DNA from: Clostridium sp. UBA6758 | Lineage (GTDB): Bacteria; Bacillota; Clostridia; Clostridiales; Clostridiaceae | Length of the DNA: 15,210 bases | Reading direction: 5' to 3' | Assembly (NCBI GenBank): GCA_002453475.1 | Contig: DKGY01000062.1 | Location: 13,462 to 28,671, forward strand | Shown: positions 7,467-14,975 of the stretch, in pieces | How the letters are laid out: each line of letters begins with the position of its first letter | Position numbering within the stretch: the first letter of the stretch is position 1 | Notes under the pieces: generated by a model | What the model was told of the DNA's origin: nothing | The model's database searches: none | Seen by the model: only the letters and a program-made list of their open reading frames with translations | Translations under genes and position numbers: made by a program

Positions 7467-10400
7467 TTAACCATTATAGTTATCAATAATGGAAATCGTT
7501 TTATTTGCCACTTCACTACCAAGTGATGTATACAATTTCTTATCGCCAATAATATAAAATTCTTCTTTAGCTCGTGTAGCCGAAACGTTCATTATATTTG
7601 GATCAGAAACAGCCCATTTTGCTGCTCCACTGCTATTAGAGTCTGCTCCAAGGACAAAATAGACAATTTTTGCTTCTTTACCTTGAAAAGTATGAACAGT
7701 TCCAACATTTTTTGGTTTACCATCTTCTCTTTTCGTAAAGTTAATTTCATCTAAAACTCGTGCAAGTTTATAAGCCACATTTCTAAATGGGGATATAACA
7801 TAGATTTCGTTTGCTAAATCTTGATTTTCCTTTAATCGTTTAGCAATTAGACTTTTTAGTAAGTCAGCTTGTTCTTTAACAAATTTGTCATTTGCCTTTC
7901 CCACAGAATCTAACCATTGTGATTTCCCTTGTGTCTCATCTTCTTTTTTGCCTTGTACCATTAAACCATCATAAGATATTTCATTTGAAATCGTGAACAT
8001 CGGATAGTTCGAACGTCTGTGTACCCAAAGTGGTATACCAATCCATTCATCATCATTTTTTTGGAAACCATACTGACTGGCAGCATCTACAATTGTTTGA
8101 GTAGACGCATCAGCAGAGACAAATTTTTCATCTACTTCATAATGTCTTCCAATTAAGGTTAGAACATTCGAATCTAACGTTAATACTGGTCTTATTTGTG
8201 AGGGATCCCCAACAACCATAACTTTTTTACTTCTAAAAATTGCTCCAACACTAGCTTGTGGTAGTGCTTGACCAGCCTCATCTATGAATAAATTGCCTAT
8301 TGAATTTTCTTTAAGGTTTTTAAACATCCGACCAAAACTAGCAAAAGTAGTGCTGATAACAGGAACAGTGAAATTCAGCCATTGCCATGATTCCAAAATT
8401 AACTGACGTCCATTCTCTTTCACAATGTATTCAGACTGTTTATTCCAAATAATCCTTGCCACTTTCAAACTTTTTCTGTTTTCATAGAGAAATTGCTTCC
8501 TAACTTTTAAAGCCGAAATAAATAACTCTGATTGTAAAATACGGAACTCCTTTGTAAACCAAGGATTAGACTTTTGAAGTTCATTATATGAAAGTGAAAA
8601 ATCTATTTCCTTTATACCTCTTTGTGAATTGATTTTTTCCAATGACTCAATTTCTTTCACTAATTTTCTCAAATCATTATGTTGAGTAGTCAGCCATAGT
8701 TCGAAGGCAGACTTTCTGCCCTGATTTTGTTTTTGAATATACACACTTTTATCAGCAATTTCCTTTAGCTCATTTTCAAAGTGAATACAGTCGTTTAACA
8801 ATTTACTTTTTTCTTGAGAAAGATGATTTAAGTGGTCATTCGCACTATTGAGATCCTTAAAATACTGTTCAACTTTTAATTTATTAAATATTTTATGAAA
8901 CCATAAAAAACTTGGCTTTTGTGAACTAACTACATTAAAATTTCTTTCAGCTTGAACTTGTACATTAGTTAGATTTTTAAGTTCAATAGAATCATTCGAT
9001 AAAGCTTTTTGTATATTTATGCTTTCTTGTCTCAGTCTTTCTAATTCAGCTTTAGCTTCTTTTTCCTGTATAATCAAATCTGTTCGTTTTTTCTTTTCTT
9101 CTTTTTCAAATGCATTGAATTGATCTTTTTGCTTGGCTTTTAGTTTACGAAGATAATATATTTTTTCGCTATATTCTTGTACTTTGTCTCTCTCAATTTT
9201 CAGATCATTATATAGACGTGAGAATTCTTGATATACATCAGTATTAGATTGATAATTTTCTTCTAAATCTTTTTCAATTGCTTCAATGTTTAAAAGTAAT
9301 TTATTGATATTTATTGACGTTCCACCTTCTAACGAAAAAACGCCCCAATTTTCCTCTTTTAACAGTTCACTTTTAATGTTCCGATCTTTTCCGAATCCTT
9401 CACCAGTTAATTTTGAATTAGAAATATCCTTGAAATAATTCGCTTCCACTAGTTGATTTTGAAAATCTTTAGCAATCTCTTCTTTCTTTGGTAACTCTTT
9501 AACAATATTTTGGACTGCCCCATTATTTGAACTTGCCACAATAATATTTTTATATGAAATGGATTGTGGTAAAACACCAAGTTTAGCACTACGCCAATAA
9601 ACTAGACTACCTTGAATACTTTTATTAGACAGTTGTGAAATTTCTACCGCCTGTTGTACTACTAAATCAGAAAAAATATCCTTCAACAGCGTTGTTTTAC
9701 CTGTTCCTGGTGGACCGTTTACACTACGAATATCATTTTCATCGTTTAAAGCTAGATTTACCGCAACCTGTTGCATGAATGAAAGTGCATAATCAGGGTT
9801 ACTTGGGAAACGTCCTAATGGATAAAATTTTGGTTGTAAAGCAATTTCCTCGAAAATATGTACATTAAAGTGTTCTGATTCTTTATTGCTATCTAGATTT
9901 TTCCTATATCCAGAAAAGCCATCAAAATATCGATTCAAATTTTTATTTGTAATTATCTTTGCTTTTTTTAGATCTTCAATAAAGAACGAATGTAGATTTA
10001 CATCCTCATTGTCTAAATTTTGCACAAATGTATAGCGAAAGTTTTCTACTGAAACATTATATTTTTGTAAAAGTTCAGAAATTGTGATATTAAAATCCTC
10101 ATCAAGTTTCCGGTTTAAATCTTCTTTGAATGAGTTTTCGACTTTTAAAAAATCTTCGGGTAAATTGCCATGTTCCCGGATATAACCGCTCATCGTTAAA
10201 AACAATTTATCGGCTATAAAATTTAGTTGATTATCAAAATATAAAGCAAAGGTGAATTTTTCAGAGTTACTAACTTCTTCATAAGTTTTAGCAATCTTGT
10301 ATCTCGTTCTCAATATATCAATCACTTCTTGAAAATTGAAAATACCAAAATATAATACTACGCCCGAATTTTTAAAGACCTTATCTGAAACTTTTTTTTG

Positions 10401-10556
10401 TTCCTTTTGACCAGTTAAAAAATCTAAAAAAAACTTCTTCCAATCCTCTTCCTTAGTATATAAAGGCCTTAACAATTTGTCTTTTTTATTAATAGAACCT
10501 TCTGATAACTGCTCTATTGTAATCAAAGCATTTAAAATATCTTCCCTTTTATTCAT
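7467..10556 (-). CDS. SF1 (Upf1-like) helicase/ATPase with coiled-coil insert
   Basis: 1029 residues. The N-terminal 240 residues match nothing I can name. Helicase motifs follow: a Q-like QQVAVNLAL (262-270), Walker A GPPGTGKTT (281-289), a strand NIIVASSNNGAVQNI (337-351), Walker B FIDEAGQALPQA (757-768), motif III GDPSQIRPV (783-791), PLWVHRRS (842-849), motif V TVHTFQGKEA (953-962) and motif VI VSATRAKEEFYIIGD (991-1005). Between motifs I and II lies an insert of about 350 residues with two coiled-coil stretches (about 415-520 and 565-645). This is the Upf1/DNA2/SMUBP2-type SF1B layout: ATP-driven movement on DNA or RNA. No nuclease motif is seen. G+C looks higher than in the GHKL operon (about a third against a quarter in lines counted by hand), suggesting separate acquisition. 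GGGAGGT lies 6 bases before the ATG. Such lone helicases are common in defence islands; a defence role is inferred. Confidence 0.88.
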   Translation of the reverse strand: MNKREDILNALITIEQLSEGSINKKDKLLRPLYTKEEDWKKFFLDFLTGQKEQKKVSDKVFKNSGVVLYFGIFNFQEVIDILRTRYKIAKTYEEVSNSEKFTFALYFDNQLNFIADKLFLTMSGYIREHGNLPEDFLKVENSFKEDLNRKLDEDFNITISELLQKYNVSVENFRYTFVQNLDNEDVNLHSFFIEDLKKAKIITNKNLNRYFDGFSGYRKNLDSNKESEHFNVHIFEEIALQPKFYPLGRFPSNPDYALSFMQQVAVNLALNDENDIRSVNGPPGTGKTTLLKDIFSDLVVQQAVEISQLSNKSIQGSLVYWRSAKLGVLPQSISYKNIIVASSNNGAVQNIVKELPKKEEIAKDFQNQLVEANYFKDISNSKLTGEGFGKDRNIKSELLKEENWGVFSLEGGTSININKLLLNIEAIEKDLEENYQSNTDVYQEFSRLYNDLKIERDKVQEYSEKIYYLRKLKAKQKDQFNAFEKEEKKKRTDLIIQEKEAKAELERLRQESINIQKALSNDSIELKNLTNVQVQAERNFNVVSSQKPSFLWFHKIFNKLKVEQYFKDLNSANDHLNHLSQEKSKLLNDCIHFENELKEIADKSVYIQKQNQGRKSAFELWLTTQHNDLRKLVKEIESLEKINSQRGIKEIDFSLSYNELQKSNPWFTKEFRILQSELFISALKVRKQFLYENRKSLKVARIIWNKQSEYIVKENGRQLILESWQWLNFTVPVISTTFASFGRMFKNLKENSIGNLFIDEAGQALPQASVGAIFRSKKVMVVGDPSQIRPVLTLDSNVLTLIGRHYEVDEKFVSADASTQTIVDAASQYGFQKNDDEWIGIPLWVHRRSNYPMFTISNEISYDGLMVQGKKEDETQGKSQWLDSVGKANDKFVKEQADLLKSLIAKRLKENQDLANEIYVISPFRNVAYKLARVLDEINFTKREDGKPKNVGTVHTFQGKEAKIVYFVLGADSNSSGAAKWAVSDPNIMNVSATRAKEEFYIIGDKKLYTSLGSEVANKTISIIDNYNG

Positions 10557-10572
10557 GTTCTACCTCCCATTA

Positions 10573-11065
10573 TCATACATATAAAAAAGTTGAATTTTTC
10601 ATAGATAAAGTTAAATTTCTCCTAATTTTCCTTACGTAACGATTTTGCTTACCTATCCATTCACTTACATCTCTCCGTTTAACTTTCTTGGCAGCAATCC
10701 AGCTAACGCTGATTTCTATACTTTTTCAGAATGCCAATCAAATTCATTGGCCCAATAATAAATTTCTTTATGCTTTAAAATAATGGCATCACGTATTATT
10801 GAATCCTAATTTTCTGGACTGGGGATAATATGAATACCCGCCACACATTCAAAAGGGATTTCAATAATAGAAGGATCTTTATACTAGTGTTGAAATATCA
10901 TTTTTACATTTGTATCTAATTCTCCAGTCTCAATCATTGTAAATTTTCATTTACATAAGTACATGTCCACATATGTAATTCCTTTAAGCATCCATCATGA
11001 AAATATCCAAAGCACTCTAATAATTTCTCAATATCTGATTGCATTTTTATTTCAAACCAACTCAT
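10573..11065 (-). pseudogene. Broken hypothetical gene with two frameshifts and several stops
   Basis: Reads as a protein of about 164 residues if two single-base losses are corrected. It starts MSWFEIKMQSDIEKLLECF, GYFHDGCLKELHMWTCTYVN, then shifts frame to TMIETGELDTNVKMIFQH, YKDPSIIEIPFECVAGIHI, DSIIRDAIILKHKEIYYWAN, and shifts again to SWIAAKKVKRRDVSEWIG. In-frame TAG codons follow IFQH, SPEN and EKV. The ATG at 11065 has GAGG 9 bases upstream, and the stop (10573) overlaps the helicase ribosome binding site. It resembles small hypothetical proteins of Bacillus and Clostridium whose function I do not know. Its placement directly upstream of the helicase suggests both once shared a transcript. 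Confidence 0.75.
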
Positions 11066-11140
11066 TTGCATTTTCCTCTTGTATATATAATTCTTAATAT
11101 ATTTCGTTAATAAAGAGGAAAATACCTTTCAAATCAATAT

Positions 11141-11188
11141 CAAAAAACCACCTAAAACTCATAATTTCAACATTTTAGGTGGTCTTTT
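11141..11188 (-). terminator. Bidirectional rho-independent terminator
   Basis: Perfect 10-bp stem: CCACCTAAAA (11148-11157) with TTTTAGGTGG (11173-11182) around a 15-base loop. A-run on the left and T-run on the right allow use from both strands. It separates the NERD gene and HNH remnant from the pseudogene-helicase unit. Confidence 0.9.
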
Positions 11189-11270
11189 TCATAAACCTCC
11201 GTTACTTATGGTACGGTTCACTCTTAATTATCCTAAATTTCACCCTATATACTTTTATTAATATCTCCTA

Positions 11271-11390
11271 TTACCTATCCAATCCCCCATACCCTTGATT
11301 AAAATCTTTCTGATACATCTTGTCCAAAACTTAGTTGCTTTATTTAGCTACCTTTTCTGGTGCGTTAATTTTAATTAGGATTTAACTAGT
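11271..11390 (-). pseudogene. Internally deleted remnant of a second HNH endonuclease gene
   Basis: The end reads MYQKDFNQGYGGLDR and stop, matching the C-terminus of the HNH gene at 5498 (LYQIAFNQGYGVWER). Directly upstream, from about 11320, the DNA matches a different part of that gene: GCAACTAAG.TTTGG with CACCAG.AAA before it, equal to the APGKRDLSKATKLW segment at 5924-5965. About 380 bases that would hold the HNH active site are missing between the two parts. Matching weakens past about 11390. In-frame stops confirm it is dead. It shows that an HNH copy once followed repeat B as the other follows repeat A. Confidence 0.75.
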
Positions 11391-11415
11391 TATATTACAA
11401 TAAATATACCTTTGA

Positions 11416-11485
11416 TTAAATAAATTTATTTAACTTCTCTAAATACTCTATATCAAGTATATCATTAATAAAACTTCCTAGCTCT
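11416..11485 (-). pseudogene. Possible C-terminal tail of another lost gene
   Basis: A short open stretch without a start codon reads ELGSFINDILDIEYLEKLNK then FI and stop, an amphipathic helix typical of a protein end. It lies just past the NERD stop codon and before the HNH remnant. Too short to assign; it may be chance. Confidence 0.25.
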
Positions 11486-11505
11486 CATATATCGTATTGG
11501 GCTGA

Positions 11506-12273
11506 CTATTTCAAAATAAATCTACATTTAGGATAATTGCTACACCCTTTAAATTGACCATATTTACCTTTTCTCGAAACTAACTTGCCTCCACATCTAG
11601 GACATATATCATTACTTATTTTATTATTATCATCAATTAGTCGATTCTGAATTTGTGCTACATGGGCTTTCCTATTTTCTTTACCATCAATACTCAAAGA
11701 AATCAACTTTGAGTATATTTGTTTTTTTACAGAATCTCTTAATGTCTGTTCATTGTATTTTTTAATTGTCTTCAATAAATTTATTGTATATATAACATCT
11801 GTTTTAGATTTAACTTTTAAATCTGCCTTAGTAGTGAAAACTACAATTGGAATATAATTCACATCTGGGAAATCACCTATTATCTCTTTTAACGCTTGTA
11901 TATGTCCATAATTCTGCCTTATTGGATTATACATATTTTTTTTAGATTTATAAATCACCTGTTTCCAATATTCATCAAATTCATTCCCTATAATCCATCC
12001 CTTATAGTTTTTAGTTTCAATAACAAAAACACCATAATTAGATACAACAACATGATCAATCTGGGTTGTCTTACTTCCCACCTGTAGCATTATATCATTT
12101 ATAACCATATACTTAGTTTCATCAAGTCTTGATAAGAAAAATGATACTGACTTTTCTCCGAAGAATCCCTTTATTCTTGGCATAAAAACCTCTAATATTC
12201 CTACTGCAATTACCAACGCCCATAAATACCAAAATTTAATTAAAATATCAACAATTACTTCCACTAATTTCAC
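11506..12273 (-). CDS. Membrane-anchored NERD nuclease with C-terminal topoisomerase-type zinc ribbon
   Basis: 255 residues. A hydrophobic segment (about 3-30) should anchor the protein in the membrane. The NERD domain follows, with GE (39-40), a TTQIDHVVVSNYGVFVIETK run containing D73, E86 and K88, then NPIRQN (116-121); D...ExK is the PD-(D/E)XK nuclease core that gives NERD its predicted nuclease activity. The C-terminus has CPRCGG (224-229) and FKGCSNYPKC (241-250), the four-cysteine zinc finger found at the end of topoisomerase I, which binds single-stranded DNA. The start is a GTG at 12273 close behind an AGAGGTGA box (spacing short); GTG at 12264 is the alternative. NERD proteins are recurrent in defence and plasmid regions. 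The gene stands alone between repeat B and the HNH remnant. Confidence 0.88.
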   Translation of the reverse strand: MKLVEVIVDILIKFWYLWALVIAVGILEVFMPRIKGFFGEKSVSFFLSRLDETKYMVINDIMLQVGSKTTQIDHVVVSNYGVFVIETKNYKGWIIGNEFDEYWKQVIYKSKKNMYNPIRQNYGHIQALKEIIGDFPDVNYIPIVVFTTKADLKVKSKTDVIYTINLLKTIKKYNEQTLRDSVKKQIYSKLISLSIDGKENRKAHVAQIQNRLIDDNNKISNDICPRCGGKLVSRKGKYGQFKGCSNYPKCRFILK

Positions 12274-12420
12274 TCACCTCTAATACTATTCCTAAATTGA
12301 ATATTATTTTTCCCGTTTTGGGTAATGCATTAATACCATAGTGTACACCAAGCAATCTACCTTTTGTCTTGATAGTATTTCACCTTATCTTTATTATTTA
12401 AATTTATTGAATAACATCCT

Positions 12421-12534
12421 TATTGTACCACCTCACTCTCCACCGCTCAATAAACTCATCCCATATTCAACAGATATTTCCTTTGCTTAATGTATAATTA
12501 CATAAAAAAGCAGTAGAATCTTTAAATTCTACTG
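12421..12534. repeat. Direct repeat copy B (114 bp), partner at 6798
   Basis: Gap-free match to 6798-6911 with 16 differences by hand count. Its right end forms the terminator of the acetyltransferase gene. Differences within the terminator keep base pairing, so both hairpins still look functional. The copies lie 5.6 kb apart in the same orientation. Confidence 0.85.
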
Positions 12535-12540
12535 TTTTTT
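12504..12540 (-). terminator. Bidirectional terminator of the GNAT acetyltransferase gene
   Basis: Perfect 9-bp stem CAGTAGAAT (12511-12519) with ATTCTACTG (12526-12534), loop of six bases. T-run on the right (12535-12540) and A-run on the left allow termination from both strands. It begins 14 bases past the acetyltransferase stop codon and lies within repeat B. Confidence 0.88.
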
Positions 12541-12554
12541 CATTTAATATTTAA

Positions 12555-13736
12555 TCAATCCCATTGGCCTGGAAATCTTAATTTTTGGAGTTTGGGGAAT
12601 TTCTTATTATATTCTTCCACTTCTTTCTTTGAAAGATTTTCAAAAACTTCCGATTCGTAGAATTTTCCTTTTATCCCTTTCATACTACCTTCTGCTAATT
12701 CAATTGCCATGAATGCATCAAAGTTTTTGCCATCAGCAGTTGTAATATTATAATTATCGCAGGTTTTAAATCCTATTCGAGGATAATAATCTGGCTCTCC
12801 AAAAATTACAATTCCTTTATATCCCTTGTTTGCAGCTAGCTTCATTGTTTCTCTTAATAATAGCTCTCCAACTCCACAGCCTTGCCATTTAGGATCTACA
12901 CAAAGAGGTCCAACGGTTATAATTTCATGTGTATCTGCACCATCAACAATCTTTGCCTTTGAATACATTATACCTCCTATTACTTTACCATCTTTTACTG
13001 CTATTCTGCTGAGCTCTGGAAGATAATCTTTATGTTTACGTAATTTATGCACAAGGTAATGTTCGTCACAGCCAAGATGATGTTTGTTCCAAAAAGCATG
13101 CTGTGTCATCAGCTCCACATCGTACCAATCATCCTCAATTTCCATTCTAATTTCTACTTCTTCACATTTTAGCTTTTTCTTTTCTTCTGGAAACCATCCA
13201 AATTCTAATCTAACTTCTTTTCTTTGTAAATCATTATTTCTATAGCAGCAAGTATCCATACCAATCAAAGTAAATCCTTCATGCTGATAAAAATCCACTG
13301 CATTAACATTACAAGACTGTGTTTCTAGTATAATAGCTCTACGACGTTCTCTTCTTGCTTGTTCCTTTACAACCTGAATTAGTCCATGTCCTATTCCCTT
13401 CTTTTGATATTCTTCTCCTACCCAAAGCTCTGTAATTCTTAGACGATTAGACCATAGTTCTTGATCTGTTTCAATTGCAGCAATTAATTTATCATTAACT
13501 AACACTCCCCAAGCATAAGCATTCTCCCAGTGGTCTTCATATAGTTTATCTGGAAAATCATATTCTTCTGGTGTATGGGTTACAGTCTCTCTAAAATATT
13601 TCTTATCTATATCAACAGTAAAGCCTTTATCTGTTTTATTTACTACAACATCATAATATTTATCTGTGGTATAACCTATTGGGATTATAGTTTCCTTCCA
13701 TTTATCCTTTGCTAAATGTATAATTTCATATTCCAT
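12555..13736 (-). CDS. Tandem-domain GNAT N-acetyltransferase
   Basis: 393 residues with two acetyl-CoA-dependent GNAT folds. The first (about 60-165) has the acetyl-CoA loop QKKGIGHGL (111-119) after a TELWVGEEY strand, and a NVNAVDFYQHEGFTLIGMD end, similar to streptothricin-type acetyltransferases. The second (about 190-345) has VDPKWQGCGVGELLL (280-294) and EPDYYPRIGFK, similar to YhbS-type acetyltransferases. The C-terminal 45 residues are a charged tail. Substrate is unknown; small-molecule or antibiotic modification is possible for the first domain. I start at the ATG at 13736, which has GGGGG 7 bases upstream; an in-frame ATG at 13757 would put that box inside the gene. A terminator follows at once. 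It appears to be the first ordinary gene right of the island. Confidence 0.88.
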   Translation of the reverse strand: MEYEIIHLAKDKWKETIIPIGYTTDKYYDVVVNKTDKGFTVDIDKKYFRETVTHTPEEYDFPDKLYEDHWENAYAWGVLVNDKLIAAIETDQELWSNRLRITELWVGEEYQKKGIGHGLIQVVKEQARRERRRAIILETQSCNVNAVDFYQHEGFTLIGMDTCCYRNNDLQRKEVRLEFGWFPEEKKKLKCEEVEIRMEIEDDWYDVELMTQHAFWNKHHLGCDEHYLVHKLRKHKDYLPELSRIAVKDGKVIGGIMYSKAKIVDGADTHEIITVGPLCVDPKWQGCGVGELLLRETMKLAANKGYKGIVIFGEPDYYPRIGFKTCDNYNITTADGKNFDAFMAIELAEGSMKGIKGKFYESEVFENLSKKEVEEYNKKFPKLQKLRFPGQWD

Positions 13737-13743
13737 AGTATTT

Positions 13744-13748
13744 CCCCC
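13744..13748 (-). promoter_or_regulatory. Ribosome binding site deciding the GNAT start
   Basis: GGGGG on the minus strand, 7 bases before ATG at 13736. No comparable box precedes the ATG at 13757. Confidence 0.6.
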
Positions 13749-13825
13749 ACTTTCCATACTAATTACTGTCTTATAATACTCTTAATCTATAGTTATTCTT
13801 TTTAACTAAATAAACGAATTGTAAT

Positions 13826-13930
13826 TTATTTCCTGTTATTTTTCTCCTTTTTATTATTGTTACTAATACTAATAGTAACAATACCGCCTAAAATAGCAGC
13901 ACCTACCGCAATCCAAAGAGCAATGTTCAT
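13826..13930 (-). CDS. 34-residue single-pass membrane peptide
   Basis: An ATG at 13930 preceded by AGGGGATGATTTCAA opens MNIALWIAVGAAILGGIVTI, then a polar, lysine-rich tail SISNNNKKEKNNRK and stop. The first 22 residues form one glycine-rich transmembrane helix with GG at 15-16; the basic tail should face the cytoplasm. It has a good ribosome binding site and clean composition but is too short for certainty. It lies between the lipoprotein and acetyltransferase genes on the same strand. Function is unknown; small regulatory membrane peptides and toxin-like peptides share this look. Confidence 0.55.
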   Translation of the reverse strand: MNIALWIAVGAAILGGIVTISISNNNKKEKNNRK

Positions 13931-14011
13931 TTGAAATCATCCCCTGAAATTTCTATCTATTTATATTCCATATTATTACTTGTATAATTAGTAACTTACA
14001 GTTATATAATA

Positions 14012-14614
14012 CTATTCCATATAATTATTAACTAATTCATAACATCTTTCCTTAGTACTAACTCCTAAGGAAGATGTTCTTACTAGTGGCTCCATAGTCC
14101 CACCCTCTACTTCCTTTGCAGCATCATCAGCTTTTTTATCTCTTTCTTCTATCCAATTCTTTTCTTCTAATATAAGTTTATCTTTTTCTTCTTCAGAAAG
14201 TGTACTAATTATTTCCGAGTAAGCCTCATTTAACATTTCATCCCATGCTATATATATTTCTGATTCAGCTTCTCGCATCTCAATTGTTGTTCCTGCTAAT
14301 TTATCCTTTAATTTCACCTTTAATTTTTCATCTAAAGTATTCATTTTATCTAGATATTCTTGTTTACTTAACGTAATAGTTTTATCTTCATCTTTTTCTT
14401 TTGTTTCATCTTTTTCTTTTGTTTCTTCTTTTATTGTAGTTTCATTCTCTTTAGAAGTATTATCTTCATTAATAATTTCATTACCTTTTTCAGTAGCTAT
14501 TTCTTTATCCTTATTTCCTTGTACTTCCTTGTCAGTATTTACATTACTACATCCAACCAATAAAAATACACTCATACCTACAACACAAAGGATTTTCCTA
14601 ATAAATTTACTCAT
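14012..14614 (-). CDS. Lipoprotein with C-terminal LprI-like (DUF1311) domain
   Basis: 200 residues. A signal peptide with basic start and hydrophobic core ends in lipobox LLVGC, so C22 would be lipid-modified and the protein held on the outer face of the membrane. Residues 23-82 are a polar Lys/Glu/Thr spacer containing two copies of TKEKDE. Residues from about 84 match the LprI/DUF1311 pattern: IAWDEMLNEAYSEIISTL, then EEKDKLILEEKNWIEERDKK, and a late ERCYELVNNYME helix. Members of this family include lysozyme inhibitors; whether this one does so is not known, and a typical Cys-rich version is absent here. GAGGAG lies 9 bases before the ATG. Probably its own transcript. Confidence 0.85.
   Translation of the reverse strand: MSKFIRKILCVVGMSVFLLVGCSNVNTDKEVQGNKDKEIATEKGNEIINEDNTSKENETTIKEETKEKDETKEKDEDKTITLSKQEYLDKMNTLDEKLKVKLKDKLAGTTIEMREAESEIYIAWDEMLNEAYSEIISTLSEEEKDKLILEEKNWIEERDKKADDAAKEVEGGTMEPLVRTSSLGVSTKERCYELVNNYME
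14388..14423. repeat. 18-bp tandem repeat, two copies, in the lipoprotein spacer
   Basis: TCATCTTTTTCTTTTGTT occurs twice without a break and encodes a repeated six-residue Lys/Glu unit on the minus strand. The length is a multiple of three, so copy-number change would lengthen the spacer without breaking the frame. Confidence 0.85.
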
Positions 14615-14651
14615 TTTACAAACTCCTCTTATACCCTTATTTTCCTACGTA

Positions 14652-14657
14652 ATTATA
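14652..14657 (-). promoter_or_regulatory. Candidate -10 box of the lipoprotein gene
   Basis: TATAAT on the minus strand, 37 bases before the ATG at 14614. The -35 region 17 bases upstream (TAGCAT) is a poor match, so the call rests on the -10 box and distance. Confidence 0.4.
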
Positions 14658-14781
14658 CCATTTTTTCATTTTACATGCTATATATAACAAAAAAGTATAC
14701 TAATGTTATAATTCATTCTAGTAACTAGATAAAACTTTTTCATTATTCAGCACATACTTTCGTATGCTATTGTACGTTAAA

Positions 14782-14807
14782 AAAGATGACACCTATATGT
14801 CATCTTT
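14782..14807 (-). terminator. Terminator past the WYL remnant and right-edge gene
   Basis: Perfect 10-bp stem AAAGATGACA (14782-14791) with TGTCATCTTT (14798-14807), loop CCTATA, followed on the minus strand by a T-run. The stop codon of the WYL remnant lies in the loop, so coding and hairpin overlap. Confidence 0.8.
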
Positions 14808-14975
14808 ATAAATATTACTGATCTTTTTTATTCGTAATTTTACTTTTTCTTTTAATTGTGGTGGACATATAACTTTTACTTTATCCTGCATTTCTATAAC
14901 TAAATCAGCAGTCCACTCCAAATCACTAACCTGAAATGTTATATAACCTCTATAGAAGTTAAAAATTATTTTTTC
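14793..14975 (-). pseudogene. 3' remnant of a WYL-type regulator gene
   Basis: Sixty codons open without a usable start: GYITFQVSDLEWTADLVIEM, then QDKVKVICPPQLKEKVKLRI and KKISNIYKDDI. The pattern 'W...LV..M.D.V.V..P..L+EKVK..I.KI..IY' is that of the C-terminal extension (WCX) of WYL-domain transcription factors. The HTH and WYL domains are missing; instead the 3' end of another gene overlaps by ten bases, so a deletion joined the two. The label rests on a recalled family pattern. Confidence 0.55.
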
